Origin: Vulcanimicrobium sp035943995 | Lineage (GTDB): Bacteria; Vulcanimicrobiota; Vulcanimicrobiia; Vulcanimicrobiales; Vulcanimicrobiaceae | Length of the DNA: 64,000 nucleotides | Assembly (NCBI GenBank): GCA_035943995.1 | Contig: DASZBS010000057.1 | Location: 5,945 to 69,944 of the forward strand | Direction of reading: 5' to 3' | Part shown: positions 15,693-23,468 of the stretch, one piece after another | How positions within the stretch are numbered: position 1 is the first letter of the stretch | Layout of the letters: each line of letters opens with the position of its first letter | The notes under the pieces: model-generated | Told to the model about the DNA's origin: nothing | Database searches by the model: none | Seen by the model: the letters and a program-made list of their open reading frames with translations, nothing else | Translations under genes and position numbers: made by a program

Positions 15693-16460
15693 ATGCGGTT
15701 CGGATCATGTGTTCTCGTTGCCGTGGTGGCGCTGGTTTTGCCGGGCGCGGCGTTCGCGCAAGTCACGCCGCCTGCCAATCCGCAGGCGATGCCGCGGCGG
15801 GTCGTTGATTCCGCGTACGCGCTCGGCGCGGCGTACCGCGACATCGGCCGCGCCGAAAACGCGGGCGCGACCGGGCATTACATCGATGCGGCGCGCACGC
15901 ACTATCGCTCGGCGATCGATCGGCGCGGGCGCAACGACGAAACCGGCGCGTCGGCGGAGGCGCGGCTCGCGTCCGATCTCGCGCGCGTCGCGGTCGATGA
16001 GCGGCCGCCGAACGCTCAGACGGGACCGAAGGACGTCCCCGCACCGCCGACCCCGCGCCCGATGCCGGGCCAGCCGGCCGACGGACGCGCGCCGATGGAC
16101 GGCATGATGCGCGTGATGGGCGGCGACGGGCCGATGGGATTCGATCACGGCCCGATGATGCGCGTCATGAGCGATGTGGTCCGGTTGCATCACGGCGGGT
16201 TCGATGCGACCGGGCTCGCCGAACTCCTCAAAGTGGAGACGGGCGCCGAGGCGCACGCGCTGGCGCAGAACGCCGTCGATGCGAACGCCGCAGCACAAAA
16301 GGCGGCGCTCGCCGGAAACGTGGCCGAGGCGTCGCGTCAGTCGCGCATCAGCGATGATCTCGCCGCCGCAGTGCACGACCTTGCGGTGCTGAATCATCCG
16401 GAGCTCGGGCATCGAATCGAGATGCGGATGCTCGGCGGTCTGGACATGATGCGGCGGTAG
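15693..16460 (+). CDS. Secreted hypothetical protein, Met/Ala-rich
   Basis: About 255 residues from the ATG at 15693, which has GGGAG six bases upstream (ATG at 15687 is the alternative). Signal peptide MRFGSCVLVAVVALVLPGAAFAQ. The mature part is alanine-rich and helical, with a central proline/methionine segment (PMDGMMRVMGGDGPMGFDHGPMMRVM) that could bind copper or simply be a linker, and a helical C-terminus (EAHALAQNAVDANAAAQKAALAG). I do not recognise the family. Confidence 0.65.
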   Translation: MRFGSCVLVAVVALVLPGAAFAQVTPPANPQAMPRRVVDSAYALGAAYRDIGRAENAGATGHYIDAARTHYRSAIDRRGRNDETGASAEARLASDLARVAVDERPPNAQTGPKDVPAPPTPRPMPGQPADGRAPMDGMMRVMGGDGPMGFDHGPMMRVMSDVVRLHHGGFDATGLAELLKVETGAEAHALAQNAVDANAAAQKAALAGNVAEASRQSRISDDLAAAVHDLAVLNHPELGHRIEMRMLGGLDMMRR

Positions 16461-16479
16461 CTGAGCCGACGGGCCTGTG

Positions 16480-16719
16480 CTATCCAGTACCCTCGCGCGG
16501 AGCACGCTTTTTCGACATGCGACGAACGGTGCTACGGTCATCCAGCCCACTTTCGTATACCTCTGTTCCGGCGAATGGTGTCTTTGAAATCGCACCATAG
16601 GCGTCGAGCATCGCCCTTCGCGGCTCGAGATCGAGATTCGCGCTTCTCACTTTCCTTAGAAGCTGACTGTAGCCGACATAACGACGTAATGCGCACCTGT
16701 GAGCGTTGCTTTCGCACAA
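16480..16719 (-). CDS. Doubtful small ORF in a gene-poor patch
   Basis: 79 residues, hydrophilic, no recognised domain. The 16461-17226 stretch is less GC-rich than its surroundings and no frame has clear coding bias. This frame (SQLLRKVRSANLDLEPRRAMLDAYG) looks slightly more protein-like than the overlapping one at 16538-16723. It may be a remnant of a transferred gene, possibly together with 16755-17075 on the same strand. Confidence 0.25.
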   Translation of the reverse strand: MCESNAHRCALRRYVGYSQLLRKVRSANLDLEPRRAMLDAYGAISKTPFAGTEVYESGLDDRSTVRRMSKKRAPREGTG

Positions 16720-16754
16720 TCAACCCTCTCTGAATTGTCTGGGCTGCGTAACCG

Positions 16755-17075
16755 CTAGCGGCGGCGATCGGGATGCAGCGGTTTTCGTAGGTGCGTTAGA
16801 CTGTCTTCGACCATGTTCTGCTCGCCATGCGGGACATCGGTAAAGTGAGCCCCGGCGTATTTCGTCGCATGTGATTCCAGCCTTTTCGAAGCGGTCGAAT
16901 CCGTCACTTCAGCATGTCGAAAATGCGTCCGCGTGCTGGCCGCCAAGAACGCCACAGTCTCCCGGGGCGCTTGACTTACCGCATGGAATATGCTTTCTTC
17001 ATACCACTCCGGTGCGCTTCCGTTCGGTATGGGGTATATGCGTTTAGGGTGCGTGCCGCTGTAGCGCTGCATCAT
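16755..17075 (-). CDS. Doubtful small ORF in a gene-poor patch
   Basis: 106 residues with a balanced amino-acid composition (RIYPIPNGSAPEWYEESIF, ETVAFLAASTRTHFRHAEV) unlike the arginine-rich shadow frames around it, which is the only argument for it being coding. No known family, no Shine-Dalgarno seen. Could be the front half of a decayed gene whose rest is 16480-16719. Confidence 0.3.
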   Translation of the reverse strand: MMQRYSGTHPKRIYPIPNGSAPEWYEESIFHAVSQAPRETVAFLAASTRTHFRHAEVTDSTASKRLESHATKYAGAHFTDVPHGEQNMVEDSLTHLRKPLHPDRRR

Positions 17076-17226
17076 GTCAGCGCTTTTTCGTCCACGTCAG
17101 ATGTTCGCCGGGCTGATCGAGCAGCTTCGGTGACGTTGATAGCGGACGTGTTCTTCGTGCCAGCTCGATTTTTCTGAATGACGCCGGCGCGGAACCGCGC
17201 GCGGCAAACGTCCGAGAGGTATGCAC

Positions 17227-19548
17227 ATGTCGACGCCACAGACGGCCCAGGTCTACATCACGAATACCACCGACGGTACGGCTACCATCTCGGTGTGGCA
17301 CAACAACTCGGATTACGGGACCGAGTCCGGCTCGTGGACCGCGGCGCCCAATCAACAGGTCGGCCCGTTCACGGTGCATTTCAATACCGGCTGGGGATCG
17401 TGGTCGGTACTCGACTACTGGGCCTGTGAGATGAGCGTGACCGGCGGCACGACGCCTGGGCTCTACGAGAGCAGCGGCGTGCTGGAATACAGCGACTGGA
17501 AGGAATGCCAGCTGCAGAGCGCCGACGCGAGCCAGAACTTGTATTTCACGGTCAATACCGGGACGTTCGCGATCAATTTGGACTCGGGCGGCTGCACGAC
17601 GCCGATGAACCCGGTCGAACGCGTGTCCGCCTCGGTCTACGTGACCAATACCACTGACGGCCACGCGACCATCACGCTGTTCCACAACAACAGTACGGAC
17701 GGGACGCAGAGCGGCACGTGGTTTGCCGCGCCGGGCGCGCAGGTCGGCCCGCTCACCGTCTACTTTCGGCTCGGGCTCAGCGTGGCGTTCGTGCTCGATT
17801 ACTGGGCGATCAAGATGGCCGTCCAGGACGGCTCTTCCCCGGGACTCTACGCGAGCGTGGGCTCCTGGGTCGTCGCGAATTGGAAGGAGTGCCAGCTCCA
17901 GTCCGCCGACGCCAACCAAATTTTGCCGTTCACGGTCGACACGAGCACGTTCTCGATCAATCTGGCCTCGGGTGCGTGCCAGACGTCGATGAACCGCGTG
18001 GGGCCGTACACCAAGATCGACAACGTGTTCGTGCTGATGCTGGAGAACCACTCGTTCGACAACGTCTTCGCCTTTTCGGGCATACCGGGCATCACGGCGG
18101 CCACCTCCGCGGACACGAACAGCTACGAGAACGTGTCGTACGCCGTCGGTTCTCCGGCGCCGCCCGCGATGCCGACCGACCCCGGGCACGAGTTCTCCGA
18201 CGTCGTGGAACAGCTGTGCGGACCCGGCGCCGTGCACACGCCCTGGACGCCCTACAATCAGCCCATCGTCAATACCGGCTTCGTCAGCAACTACGCGACG
18301 ACGACGACCGAGATCACGAAGAACAACCCGAACCTGCCGACGCCGGCCGAGTACGGCGACATCATGCTGTGTCTCGACACGCCCAGCGAGGCGCCGGTGC
18401 TGTACCAGCTCGCGACGACGTTCGCCGTGTGCGACCAGTGGCACTCGTCGATCCCCGGACCCACCTGGCCCAACCGGTTCTTCGTCCATGGCGCCTCGTC
18501 TGCCGGCTGGACGGACGGACCGACGACGGCCCAGATGGTGAAATGGGAGACGCCCGGCTTCGGCTTCACCTATCCGAGCGGTTCGTCGATTTATGACAAG
18601 CTCGCCGCGGCCGGCTTGACGTGGCGCATCTATGCGGATGAAAACGGATCGGTCTTCGGCGGCATACCGCAAGTGTCGGCGCTCAAAGGCATCACGTACA
18701 AGGTCGACACCAACGCGTTTTCGTCGTTCGCCTCCGACGTCAACGGCCCGTACCCGTACACCTACACCTTCATCGAGCCGAACTACGGCGATGTGATCGG
18801 CGGGTCGTACACCGGCGGGTCCTCGCAACACCCGATGGATTCCATGGCAGGCGGCGAGGCTCTGATCAAGGCCACGTACGAAGCGATCCGCAACTCGCCG
18901 CTCTGGGAGCGCAGCCTGTTGATCATCACGTACGACGAGCACGGCGGCTTCTACGATTCCGTGCATCCTGGCCCCGCGACGCCGCCCGGCGACGGCAGCC
19001 CGGAGGACCTCTCGATCAACTCCGGCGGTTTTCTTTTCGACTGGTACGGGGTGCGCGTGCCCGCGGTCGTCGTCTCGCCGCTGATTCCGCAAGGCACCGT
19101 CGACCCCACGCTGTACGATCACGCCTCGGTCGCGGCGACGCTGGAGTCGCTCTACGGTTTCACCTGGATGACCGACCGCGACAAGGGCGCCAACAACGTC
19201 CTGGGTCTGCTGTCGTTGACCACGCCGCGCACGGACTGCCCGACCGTCCTCACCAACCCGCCGCAAGCCACGCCGCGCGCTGCCGTGGCGGCGTCCATGG
19301 GTACGGCCGACGCTGCGTTGCCCGAGAGCGGCAACGCCGTCGGCTTCCTGCAGATCCTCGCCAAAACCGACGTCGCGCTGACGCGCGGCGATCCGGCGGA
19401 GGTCGCCGCGATCAAGGACCGTGTCGACGCGATCGCCACGGTGAGCCAAGCCGAGGCCTATGCGAACGAGGTGATCACCAAAGCCACGGTGGCCCGGGCC
19501 GCTCGCGCCCCCGCCGCCCCGCCGCCACGCCCGCGCGCGACGCAATGA
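17227..19548 (+). CDS. Phosphoesterase (phospholipase C/acid phosphatase family) with duplicated N-terminal domain
   Basis: 773 residues. From about residue 260 it is a PF04185 phosphoesterase: IDNVFVLMLENHSFDNVFAF, SSIPGPTWPNRFFVHGAS, LIITYDEHGGFYDSV, DHASVAATLESLYGF. These supply the metal ligands and nucleophile region of phospholipase C-type enzymes. The first 250 residues are two tandem copies of a beta-rich domain (VYITNTTDGTATISVWHNN and VYVTNTTDGHATITLFHNN, each ending in a SADANQ/SADASQ-type strand and a Cys-rich tail). No signal peptide is seen, which is odd for this usually secreted family. ATG 17227 is chosen for its spacing from GAGAGG. Confidence 0.8.
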   Translation: MSTPQTAQVYITNTTDGTATISVWHNNSDYGTESGSWTAAPNQQVGPFTVHFNTGWGSWSVLDYWACEMSVTGGTTPGLYESSGVLEYSDWKECQLQSADASQNLYFTVNTGTFAINLDSGGCTTPMNPVERVSASVYVTNTTDGHATITLFHNNSTDGTQSGTWFAAPGAQVGPLTVYFRLGLSVAFVLDYWAIKMAVQDGSSPGLYASVGSWVVANWKECQLQSADANQILPFTVDTSTFSINLASGACQTSMNRVGPYTKIDNVFVLMLENHSFDNVFAFSGIPGITAATSADTNSYENVSYAVGSPAPPAMPTDPGHEFSDVVEQLCGPGAVHTPWTPYNQPIVNTGFVSNYATTTTEITKNNPNLPTPAEYGDIMLCLDTPSEAPVLYQLATTFAVCDQWHSSIPGPTWPNRFFVHGASSAGWTDGPTTAQMVKWETPGFGFTYPSGSSIYDKLAAAGLTWRIYADENGSVFGGIPQVSALKGITYKVDTNAFSSFASDVNGPYPYTYTFIEPNYGDVIGGSYTGGSSQHPMDSMAGGEALIKATYEAIRNSPLWERSLLIITYDEHGGFYDSVHPGPATPPGDGSPEDLSINSGGFLFDWYGVRVPAVVVSPLIPQGTVDPTLYDHASVAATLESLYGFTWMTDRDKGANNVLGLLSLTTPRTDCPTVLTNPPQATPRAAVAASMGTADAALPESGNAVGFLQILAKTDVALTRGDPAEVAAIKDRVDAIATVSQAEAYANEVITKATVARAARAPAAPPPRPRATQ

Positions 19549-19562
19549 GGACGCAGGCGCGC

Positions 19563-19591
19563 TTGCGTCCTGCGCGGATTTCTGGTACGGT
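19563..19591 (+). promoter_or_regulatory. Promoter of the leader-metY-metX operon
   Basis: -35 TTGCGT (19563-19568), 17-base spacer, -10 TACGGT (19586-19591). The leader ATG follows after seven bases, so the transcript would begin at or next to the A of the ATG. Confidence 0.6.
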
Positions 19592-19598
19592 GCGCTTC

Positions 19599-19673
19599 AT
19601 GAACGGACGCTGTATGGCGATCATGGCGATGTGTGCCACCCGCGAGGGTCGGTGTAGGTCGTCGTCGCTCTGA
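19599..19673 (+). CDS. Met/Cys-rich leader peptide of metY-metX
   Basis: A 24-residue peptide starting MNGRCMAIMAMCATREGRCR and ending in SSSL before TGA. Met occurs at 1, 6, 9 and 11, Cys at 5, 12 and 19. Codons 15-18 (CGAGGGTCG, 19643-19651) can pair over nine bases with the left arm of the downstream terminator (CGGCCCTCG, 19696-19704). A ribosome stalled at the Met/Cys codons would leave this segment free and form the antiterminator; a ribosome reaching the stop would cover it and allow termination. This is the classic logic of amino-acid attenuators. The gene lies ahead of the enzymes that make homocysteine for methionine. Confidence 0.85.
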   Translation: MNGRCMAIMAMCATREGRCRSSSL

Positions 19674-19695
19674 TCGGCGTACGACACGACTACAG

Positions 19696-19729
19696 CGGCC
19701 CTCGCCTCCCGGCGGGGGCCGTTTGTTTC
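19696..19729 (+). terminator. Attenuator terminator before metY
   Basis: CGGCCCTCGCC (19696-19706) pairs with GGCGGGGGCCG (19711-19721), 11 bp with one G-U, loop TCCC, then TTTGTTTC. It sits 40 bases before the metY start, after the leader stop codon. Confidence 0.9.
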
Positions 19730-19769
19730 ACTCAACTGCGCTCGACGCATTCGTGAAGGAGACCCCACG

Positions 19770-21077
19770 ATGAGCAGCACCCTCGACCCCGCCGCGACGC
19801 GCGGCTTCGACACCGTCGCGCTGCACGGCGCCCAAGGCGGACACGACGGCGACGCGACGACCAAGTCGCGCGCCGTGCCGATCTACCAGACGACGTCGTA
19901 CACGTTCGACGACACCGCGCACGCCGCGCGGCTATTCGCGCTCGAAGAGTTCGGCAACATCTACACGCGCATCATGAACCCGACGACCGACGTGTTCGAG
20001 CAGCGTCTCGCCGCGCTCGAAGGTGGTGTCGGTGCGCTCGCGCTCGCGAGCGGTCAGGCCGCGGTGATCTACTCGGTGCTGAACATTGCGCGCGCCGGCG
20101 ATCACATCGTGAGCTCCGCGTCGCTCTACGGCGGGACGTACAACGCGTTCGTGCACACGCTGCCGCGCTTCGGCATCGAGGTGACGCTGGTCGACCCGGC
20201 CGATCCGACGGGGTTCGCGAAAGCGATCAAGCCCAATACGAAGGCCGTGTTCGCCGAGACGCTGGGTAACCCGAAGCTCGACGTCCTCGACGTCGAGGCG
20301 GTCGCGAAGGTGGCGCACGCGGCGGGGGTTCCGCTCATCGTCGACAACACGCTGGCGACGCCGTATCTGCTGCGGCCGATCGAGTACGGGGCCGACGTCG
20401 TCGTCCATTCCGCGACGAAGTTCATCGGCGGGCACGGCACGACGATCGGCGGCGTGATCGTCGACTCGGGGAAGTTCGACTGGACGTCGGGACGCTTCCC
20501 CGACTTCACCGAGCCCGATCCTTCGTATCACGGTGTGAGGTACGTCGAGGCCCTCGGGCCGCTGGCGTACATCATCAAGGCGCGCGTGCAGCTGCTGCGC
20601 GACGTCGGCGCCGCGCTTTCCCCATTCAACGCGTTCCTGTTGCTCCAGGGTCTGGAGACGCTCGGTCTGCGCGTCGAACGGCACAACGCGAACGCATTGC
20701 GCGTCGCCGAGTTCCTCAAAAATCACCCGAAGGTGCTGTGGGTGCGCTATCCGGGACTGCCGGGCGATCCCGCGTATGCGAACGCGCAGCGCTATCTGCC
20801 CAAAGGCGCCGGCGCGATTCTCACGTTCGGTGTGAAGGGCGGCGCCGAGGCGGCGCGGGGGCTCATCGACAAGCTGGAGTTGTTCTCGCTGCTGGCGAAC
20901 GTCGGGGATGCAAAGTCGTTGGTGATTCATCCCGCTTCGACGACGCATCAGCAGCTCACGCCGGCGGATCAAATTGCCAGCGGCGTCAGTGATGATGCGG
21001 TGCGGTTGTCGGTCGGGATCGAGTCGATCGACGATATCCTGGCCGATCTCTCGCAGGCGCTCGATACGCTGCCGTGA
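19770..21077 (+). CDS. metY: O-acetylhomoserine sulfhydrylase
   Basis: 435 residues, Cys/Met metabolism PLP family. YTRIMNPTTDVFEQRLAALEGG, the PLP lysine in VVHSATKFIGGHGTTIGG, and SLVIHPASTTHQQLTPADQ are clear. It condenses O-acyl-homoserine with sulfide to homocysteine in the cytoplasm. AAGGAG lies nine bases before the ATG. The last codons overlap the metX GTG, so the two enzymes of direct sulfhydrylation are coupled, and both are downstream of the Met/Cys leader. It differs clearly from the paralog at 7367, which belongs to the ssu operon. Confidence 0.93.
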   Translation: MSSTLDPAATRGFDTVALHGAQGGHDGDATTKSRAVPIYQTTSYTFDDTAHAARLFALEEFGNIYTRIMNPTTDVFEQRLAALEGGVGALALASGQAAVIYSVLNIARAGDHIVSSASLYGGTYNAFVHTLPRFGIEVTLVDPADPTGFAKAIKPNTKAVFAETLGNPKLDVLDVEAVAKVAHAAGVPLIVDNTLATPYLLRPIEYGADVVVHSATKFIGGHGTTIGGVIVDSGKFDWTSGRFPDFTEPDPSYHGVRYVEALGPLAYIIKARVQLLRDVGAALSPFNAFLLLQGLETLGLRVERHNANALRVAEFLKNHPKVLWVRYPGLPGDPAYANAQRYLPKGAGAILTFGVKGGAEAARGLIDKLELFSLLANVGDAKSLVIHPASTTHQQLTPADQIASGVSDDAVRLSVGIESIDDILADLSQALDTLP

Positions 21078-22138
21078 GCACGAGCACCCTTCGACAAGCT
21101 CAGGGTGACAACGCCGTGGTTGAGCGCGATGTTTCTATCGGTGCGCTCGAGCTCGTTTCCGGTGAGCGCATTGACGATGTCGTTCAGCGGGTTACGCGGT
21201 ATGGGTGTGAGCCGCGGACCGATGGGGCGAACGTCGTGTTCGTTGCGCATGCGCTGAGCGGGTCGTCGCGGGTGCTCGAGTGGTGGGGCGGGTTTCTCGG
21301 GAAGGGTGCCTTGTTCGATCCCGCCGAGTGGTGCATCGTTGGGGTCAACGTGCTCGGCGGGTGCTATGGGTCGACCGGACCGCCTTCGCTTTCGCCTGAC
21401 GGCAAGCGGTGGGGGCCGCGGTTTCCCGTCGTCACCGTTGCCGATATGGTCACGGCGCAGCGGCGTGCGCTGTGCGCGGTCGGCGTCGAGCGGCTTGGGG
21501 TCGTCGTCGGCGGTTCGCTCGGGGGACAGCAGGCGTTGCAGTGGGCGCGTGCGTACGGCGATGACGTCGATCGGACGATCGTCGTCGGCGCGTTCGATCA
21601 TCTGCGCGCGCAAGGGATTGCGCAGAACGGGCTCTCGCGCGATGCGATCGCGCTCGATCCCGTGTTTGCCGGCGGATGGTACGCCGCGCCGCCCGTCGCC
21701 GGGCTGCGCTTGGCGCGTGCGCTCGCGACGTTGTCGTACAAGAGCGAAGCGCTCTTCGAGCGGCGGTTTGCGAACCGGCCCGATCGCGGCGGCGGCGATC
21801 CGGCGCGCGTGCTCGGCGACCGGTTCGACGTCGACGGGTATCTGGCGCGGCAAGGTGATCTGTTCGTCGAGCGGTTCGATGCGAACAGCTATCGGACGCT
21901 CACGCGCGCGATGGATCTGTTCGATTTGCGCGGTCACGAAAAGCCGGCGGGGCCGACGCGGCTGACGTTCGTCGGCATCGAGGACGATCAGCTCTACCCG
22001 CCGGAGTTCGTGCGCGAATGCGCGGCGCGGTGGGCGGAGGCCGGCTGGGACTCCACGTACAGGCATCTCGCGAGCGATCACGGTCACGATGCGTTCCTCG
22101 CCGAGCCGGAGGGGTTGGCCGCGCTGCTGGAGCGTTAG
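21074..22138 (+). CDS. metX: Homoserine O-acyltransferase (MetX, alpha/beta-hydrolase)
   Basis: 354 residues from GTG 21074. Acylates homoserine to feed MetY. Visible: FVAHALSGSSRV, WCIVGVNVLGGCYGSTGPPS, the nucleophile serine in VVVGGSLGGQQALQW, the catalytic Asp in FVGIEDDQLYPP and His in ASDHGHDAFL. Acetyl versus succinyl donor cannot be told, although the MetY partner suggests acetyl. The first 14 residues (STLRQAQGDN) are encoded by a copy of the dispersed repeat at 21085-21110; GTG at 21116 would start after it and may be the original start. Confidence 0.9.
   Translation: MSTSTLRQAQGDNAVVERDVSIGALELVSGERIDDVVQRVTRYGCEPRTDGANVVFVAHALSGSSRVLEWWGGFLGKGALFDPAEWCIVGVNVLGGCYGSTGPPSLSPDGKRWGPRFPVVTVADMVTAQRRALCAVGVERLGVVVGGSLGGQQALQWARAYGDDVDRTIVVGAFDHLRAQGIAQNGLSRDAIALDPVFAGGWYAAPPVAGLRLARALATLSYKSEALFERRFANRPDRGGGDPARVLGDRFDVDGYLARQGDLFVERFDANSYRTLTRAMDLFDLRGHEKPAGPTRLTFVGIEDDQLYPPEFVRECAARWAEAGWDSTYRHLASDHGHDAFLAEPEGLAALLER
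21085..21110 (+). repeat. Dispersed palindromic repeat, copy 2
   Basis: CACCCTTCGACAAGCTCAGG followed by GTGACA. It overlaps the 5' end of metX and would be translated if GTG 21074 is used. Its core matches the copies at 3580-3612 and 24727-24752. Confidence 0.8.
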
Positions 22139-22180
22139 CCCCGGGCCGGCTAGGAGGTCGGCCAGGTAGGCGTGCGCCCC

Positions 22181-22209
22181 TTGACTCGCGTATCGGGACA
22201 CGATACAAT
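22181..22209 (+). promoter_or_regulatory. Promoter and operator of higBA
   Basis: -35 TTGACT (22181-22186), 17-base spacer, -10 TACAAT (22204-22209). GTATCG (22190-22195) and CGATAC (22201-22206) form an inverted repeat inside the promoter, well placed for repression by the HigA antitoxin. The toxin GTG follows nine bases after the -10. Confidence 0.75.
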
Positions 22210-22218
22210 CCACTACCG

Positions 22219-22506
22219 GTGGAGATAAGAGATCGCGGGACCGCTGATATCTACGATGGAATCGACTCCAAGGTTGCTCGCCGGACATTACCCTCGCAGC
22301 TCCACCAGGCTGCGACCGACTTACTCGATCTCCTCGACAGCGCGTCCTCGCTTGCGGACCTCGCGTCAGTGCCGGGAAATCGATTCCACAAACTGAGCGG
22401 CGATCGCGCGGGCCAGTACTCACTTAGCATCAATATGCAGTATCGCATCTGCTTTCTTTGGACTGATCTTGGTGCCATCGACGTTGAGATAACCGACTAT
22501 CACTAA
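22219..22506 (+). CDS. higB: HigB-type toxin (RelE/ParE superfamily)
   Basis: 95 residues from GTG 22219. The HigB signature is in the second half: ASVPGNRFHKLSGDRAGQYSLSINMQYRICFLWTD and a final DVEITDYH. HigB is a ribosome-dependent mRNA interferase, neutralised by HigA. The toxin-first order and the antitoxin 27 bases downstream are typical of higBA. Autoregulation is likely through the inverted repeat in its promoter. Confidence 0.9.
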   Translation: MEIRDRGTADIYDGIDSKVARRTLPSQLHQAATDLLDLLDSASSLADLASVPGNRFHKLSGDRAGQYSLSINMQYRICFLWTDLGAIDVEITDYH

Positions 22507-22533
22507 TGTTTCTCTCTGCAGGTTTCAAGTGAC

Positions 22534-22860
22534 ATGCGCCTTCCCAAGAACCGTCGGCCTACGCCCCCAGGTGAGATCCTCGTTCGTCAGTACCTCACTC
22601 CTCTCGGGGTCACGCTGACCGATTTCGCAGAACGAATCGGTGTAACGCGCGCGCGCCTGAGCGAGATCACGCACGGCAAGCGCGGTGTCACGCCGAATAC
22701 GGCGCTTCGTCTCGCGCGCGTTCTTCGGACGTCGCCGGAACTTTGGCTGAATCTGCAGCAGCGCGTGGATCTCTGGGATGAGCTGCACTCCGAGAACGCG
22801 GACGAAATCACGCGACTCAGGCAGATGGAAGCCCCGGCACGAAAAACCGCGCTTTCATAA
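22534..22860 (+). CDS. higA: HigA-type antitoxin (XRE HTH)
   Basis: 108 residues. The HTH is RIGVTRARLSEITHGKRGVTPNTALRLARVL and is preceded by the HigA-specific PPGEILVRQYLTPLGVTLTDFA; LRTSPELWLNLQQRVDLWD follows. It binds HigB and represses the operon promoter. ATG at 22534. Confidence 0.92.
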   Translation: MRLPKNRRPTPPGEILVRQYLTPLGVTLTDFAERIGVTRARLSEITHGKRGVTPNTALRLARVLRTSPELWLNLQQRVDLWDELHSENADEITRLRQMEAPARKTALS

Positions 22861-22895
22861 CGAAGCGAACGTTCGGGGTCCGGGAAAGGTGTGAC

Positions 22896-23249
22896 GTGGA
22901 CGAGATCACGATCGGCGGGATTCGCGCGTTCGGGCGGCACGGAGCGTACGCCGGCGAGAAGGATTGGGCGCAGGCGTTCGATGTCGCGCTGAAGCTTCAC
23001 GTCGACCTTGCCGCCGCGGCGCGCTCGGATCGGTTGGCGGATACGGTAGACTATGCCCGCATTCACCGGCGCGTCGTCGAGATCGTGCAGCAGCGGTCGT
23101 TCGATTTGTTGGAGCGGCTTGGTGCGGAGATCCTGGACGCGGCGTTCGAGGACGAGCGGGTTCGGGCCGCGGAGGTCAGCATCGGCAAGCCGCAGCTTCT
23201 CGCCGGTGCGACCGCGACCGTTACGCTGCGGCGTTCGCGTCAGGGGTAG
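22896..23249 (+). CDS. folB: Dihydroneopterin aldolase
   Basis: 117 residues, the normal length of FolB. ITIGGIRAFGRHGAYAGEKDWAQAFDVALKL carries the conserved GxxGxxxxE motif; TVDYARIHRRVVEIV and LLERLGAEILDAAF follow. It cleaves dihydroneopterin to 6-hydroxymethyl-dihydropterin in folate synthesis. GTG start with AAAGG upstream. It is flanked by higA and the Thr leader, with no other folate gene nearby. Confidence 0.88.
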   Translation: MDEITIGGIRAFGRHGAYAGEKDWAQAFDVALKLHVDLAAAARSDRLADTVDYARIHRRVVEIVQQRSFDLLERLGAEILDAAFEDERVRAAEVSIGKPQLLAGATATVTLRRSRQG

Positions 23250-23317
23250 ATGGAGCGGTCGCCCGGGGTGCCCGATCTTTGACAACGTTGACGAAGTTAC
23301 AAGGCTTGGTTAACCGC

Positions 23318-23346
23318 TTGCGCTTGGCGCTCGCTTGTGGTAGGGT
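23318..23346 (+). promoter_or_regulatory. Candidate promoter of the Thr leader and hom
   Basis: -35 TTGCGC (23318-23323), 17-base spacer, -10 TAGGGT (23341-23346), then six bases to the leader ATG. The -10 is weak, but spacing and placement mirror the met promoter at 19563-19591. An alternative TTGACG lies at 23288. Confidence 0.5.
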
Positions 23347-23352
23347 CGCTCC

Positions 23353-23442
23353 ATGTCCGCGTTCGGCCTGACGGCCATTTGCACGACGACGACGATGACG
23401 ACTACCCTCGGTGAGGGCTGGTCTGGATCGACGACGGCGTAA
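23353..23442 (+). CDS. Thr-rich leader peptide of homoserine dehydrogenase
   Basis: 29 residues starting MSAFGLTAICTTTTMTTTLG. Seven of eight residues at positions 11-18 are Thr, with Ile 9, Cys 10 and Met 15 also in the block, very like the enterobacterial thrL peptide but unrelated in sequence. CGGTGAGGG (23409-23417), directly after the Thr run, can pair over nine bases with CCCTCGCCG (23469-23477), the terminator's left arm, as the antiterminator. Stalling at Thr codons should thus switch hom on. Too short for normal gene calling. Confidence 0.9.
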   Translation: MSAFGLTAICTTTTMTTTLGEGWSGSTTA

Positions 23443-23468
23443 GACAGCCGCAACCGATACAGCACCGA

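Noticed and set aside
17077..19545. A very long open frame antisense to the phosphoesterase gene, and similar ones opposite the receptor (30990-32546) and other genes
   Set aside because: Arg/Ala/His-rich composition, typical of shadow frames in GC-rich DNA; the opposite strand encodes clear protein families.
19549..19769. SAM or T-box riboswitch before metY
   Set aside because: No SAM-I core or T-box sequence seen; the leader peptide plus terminator explains the region better.
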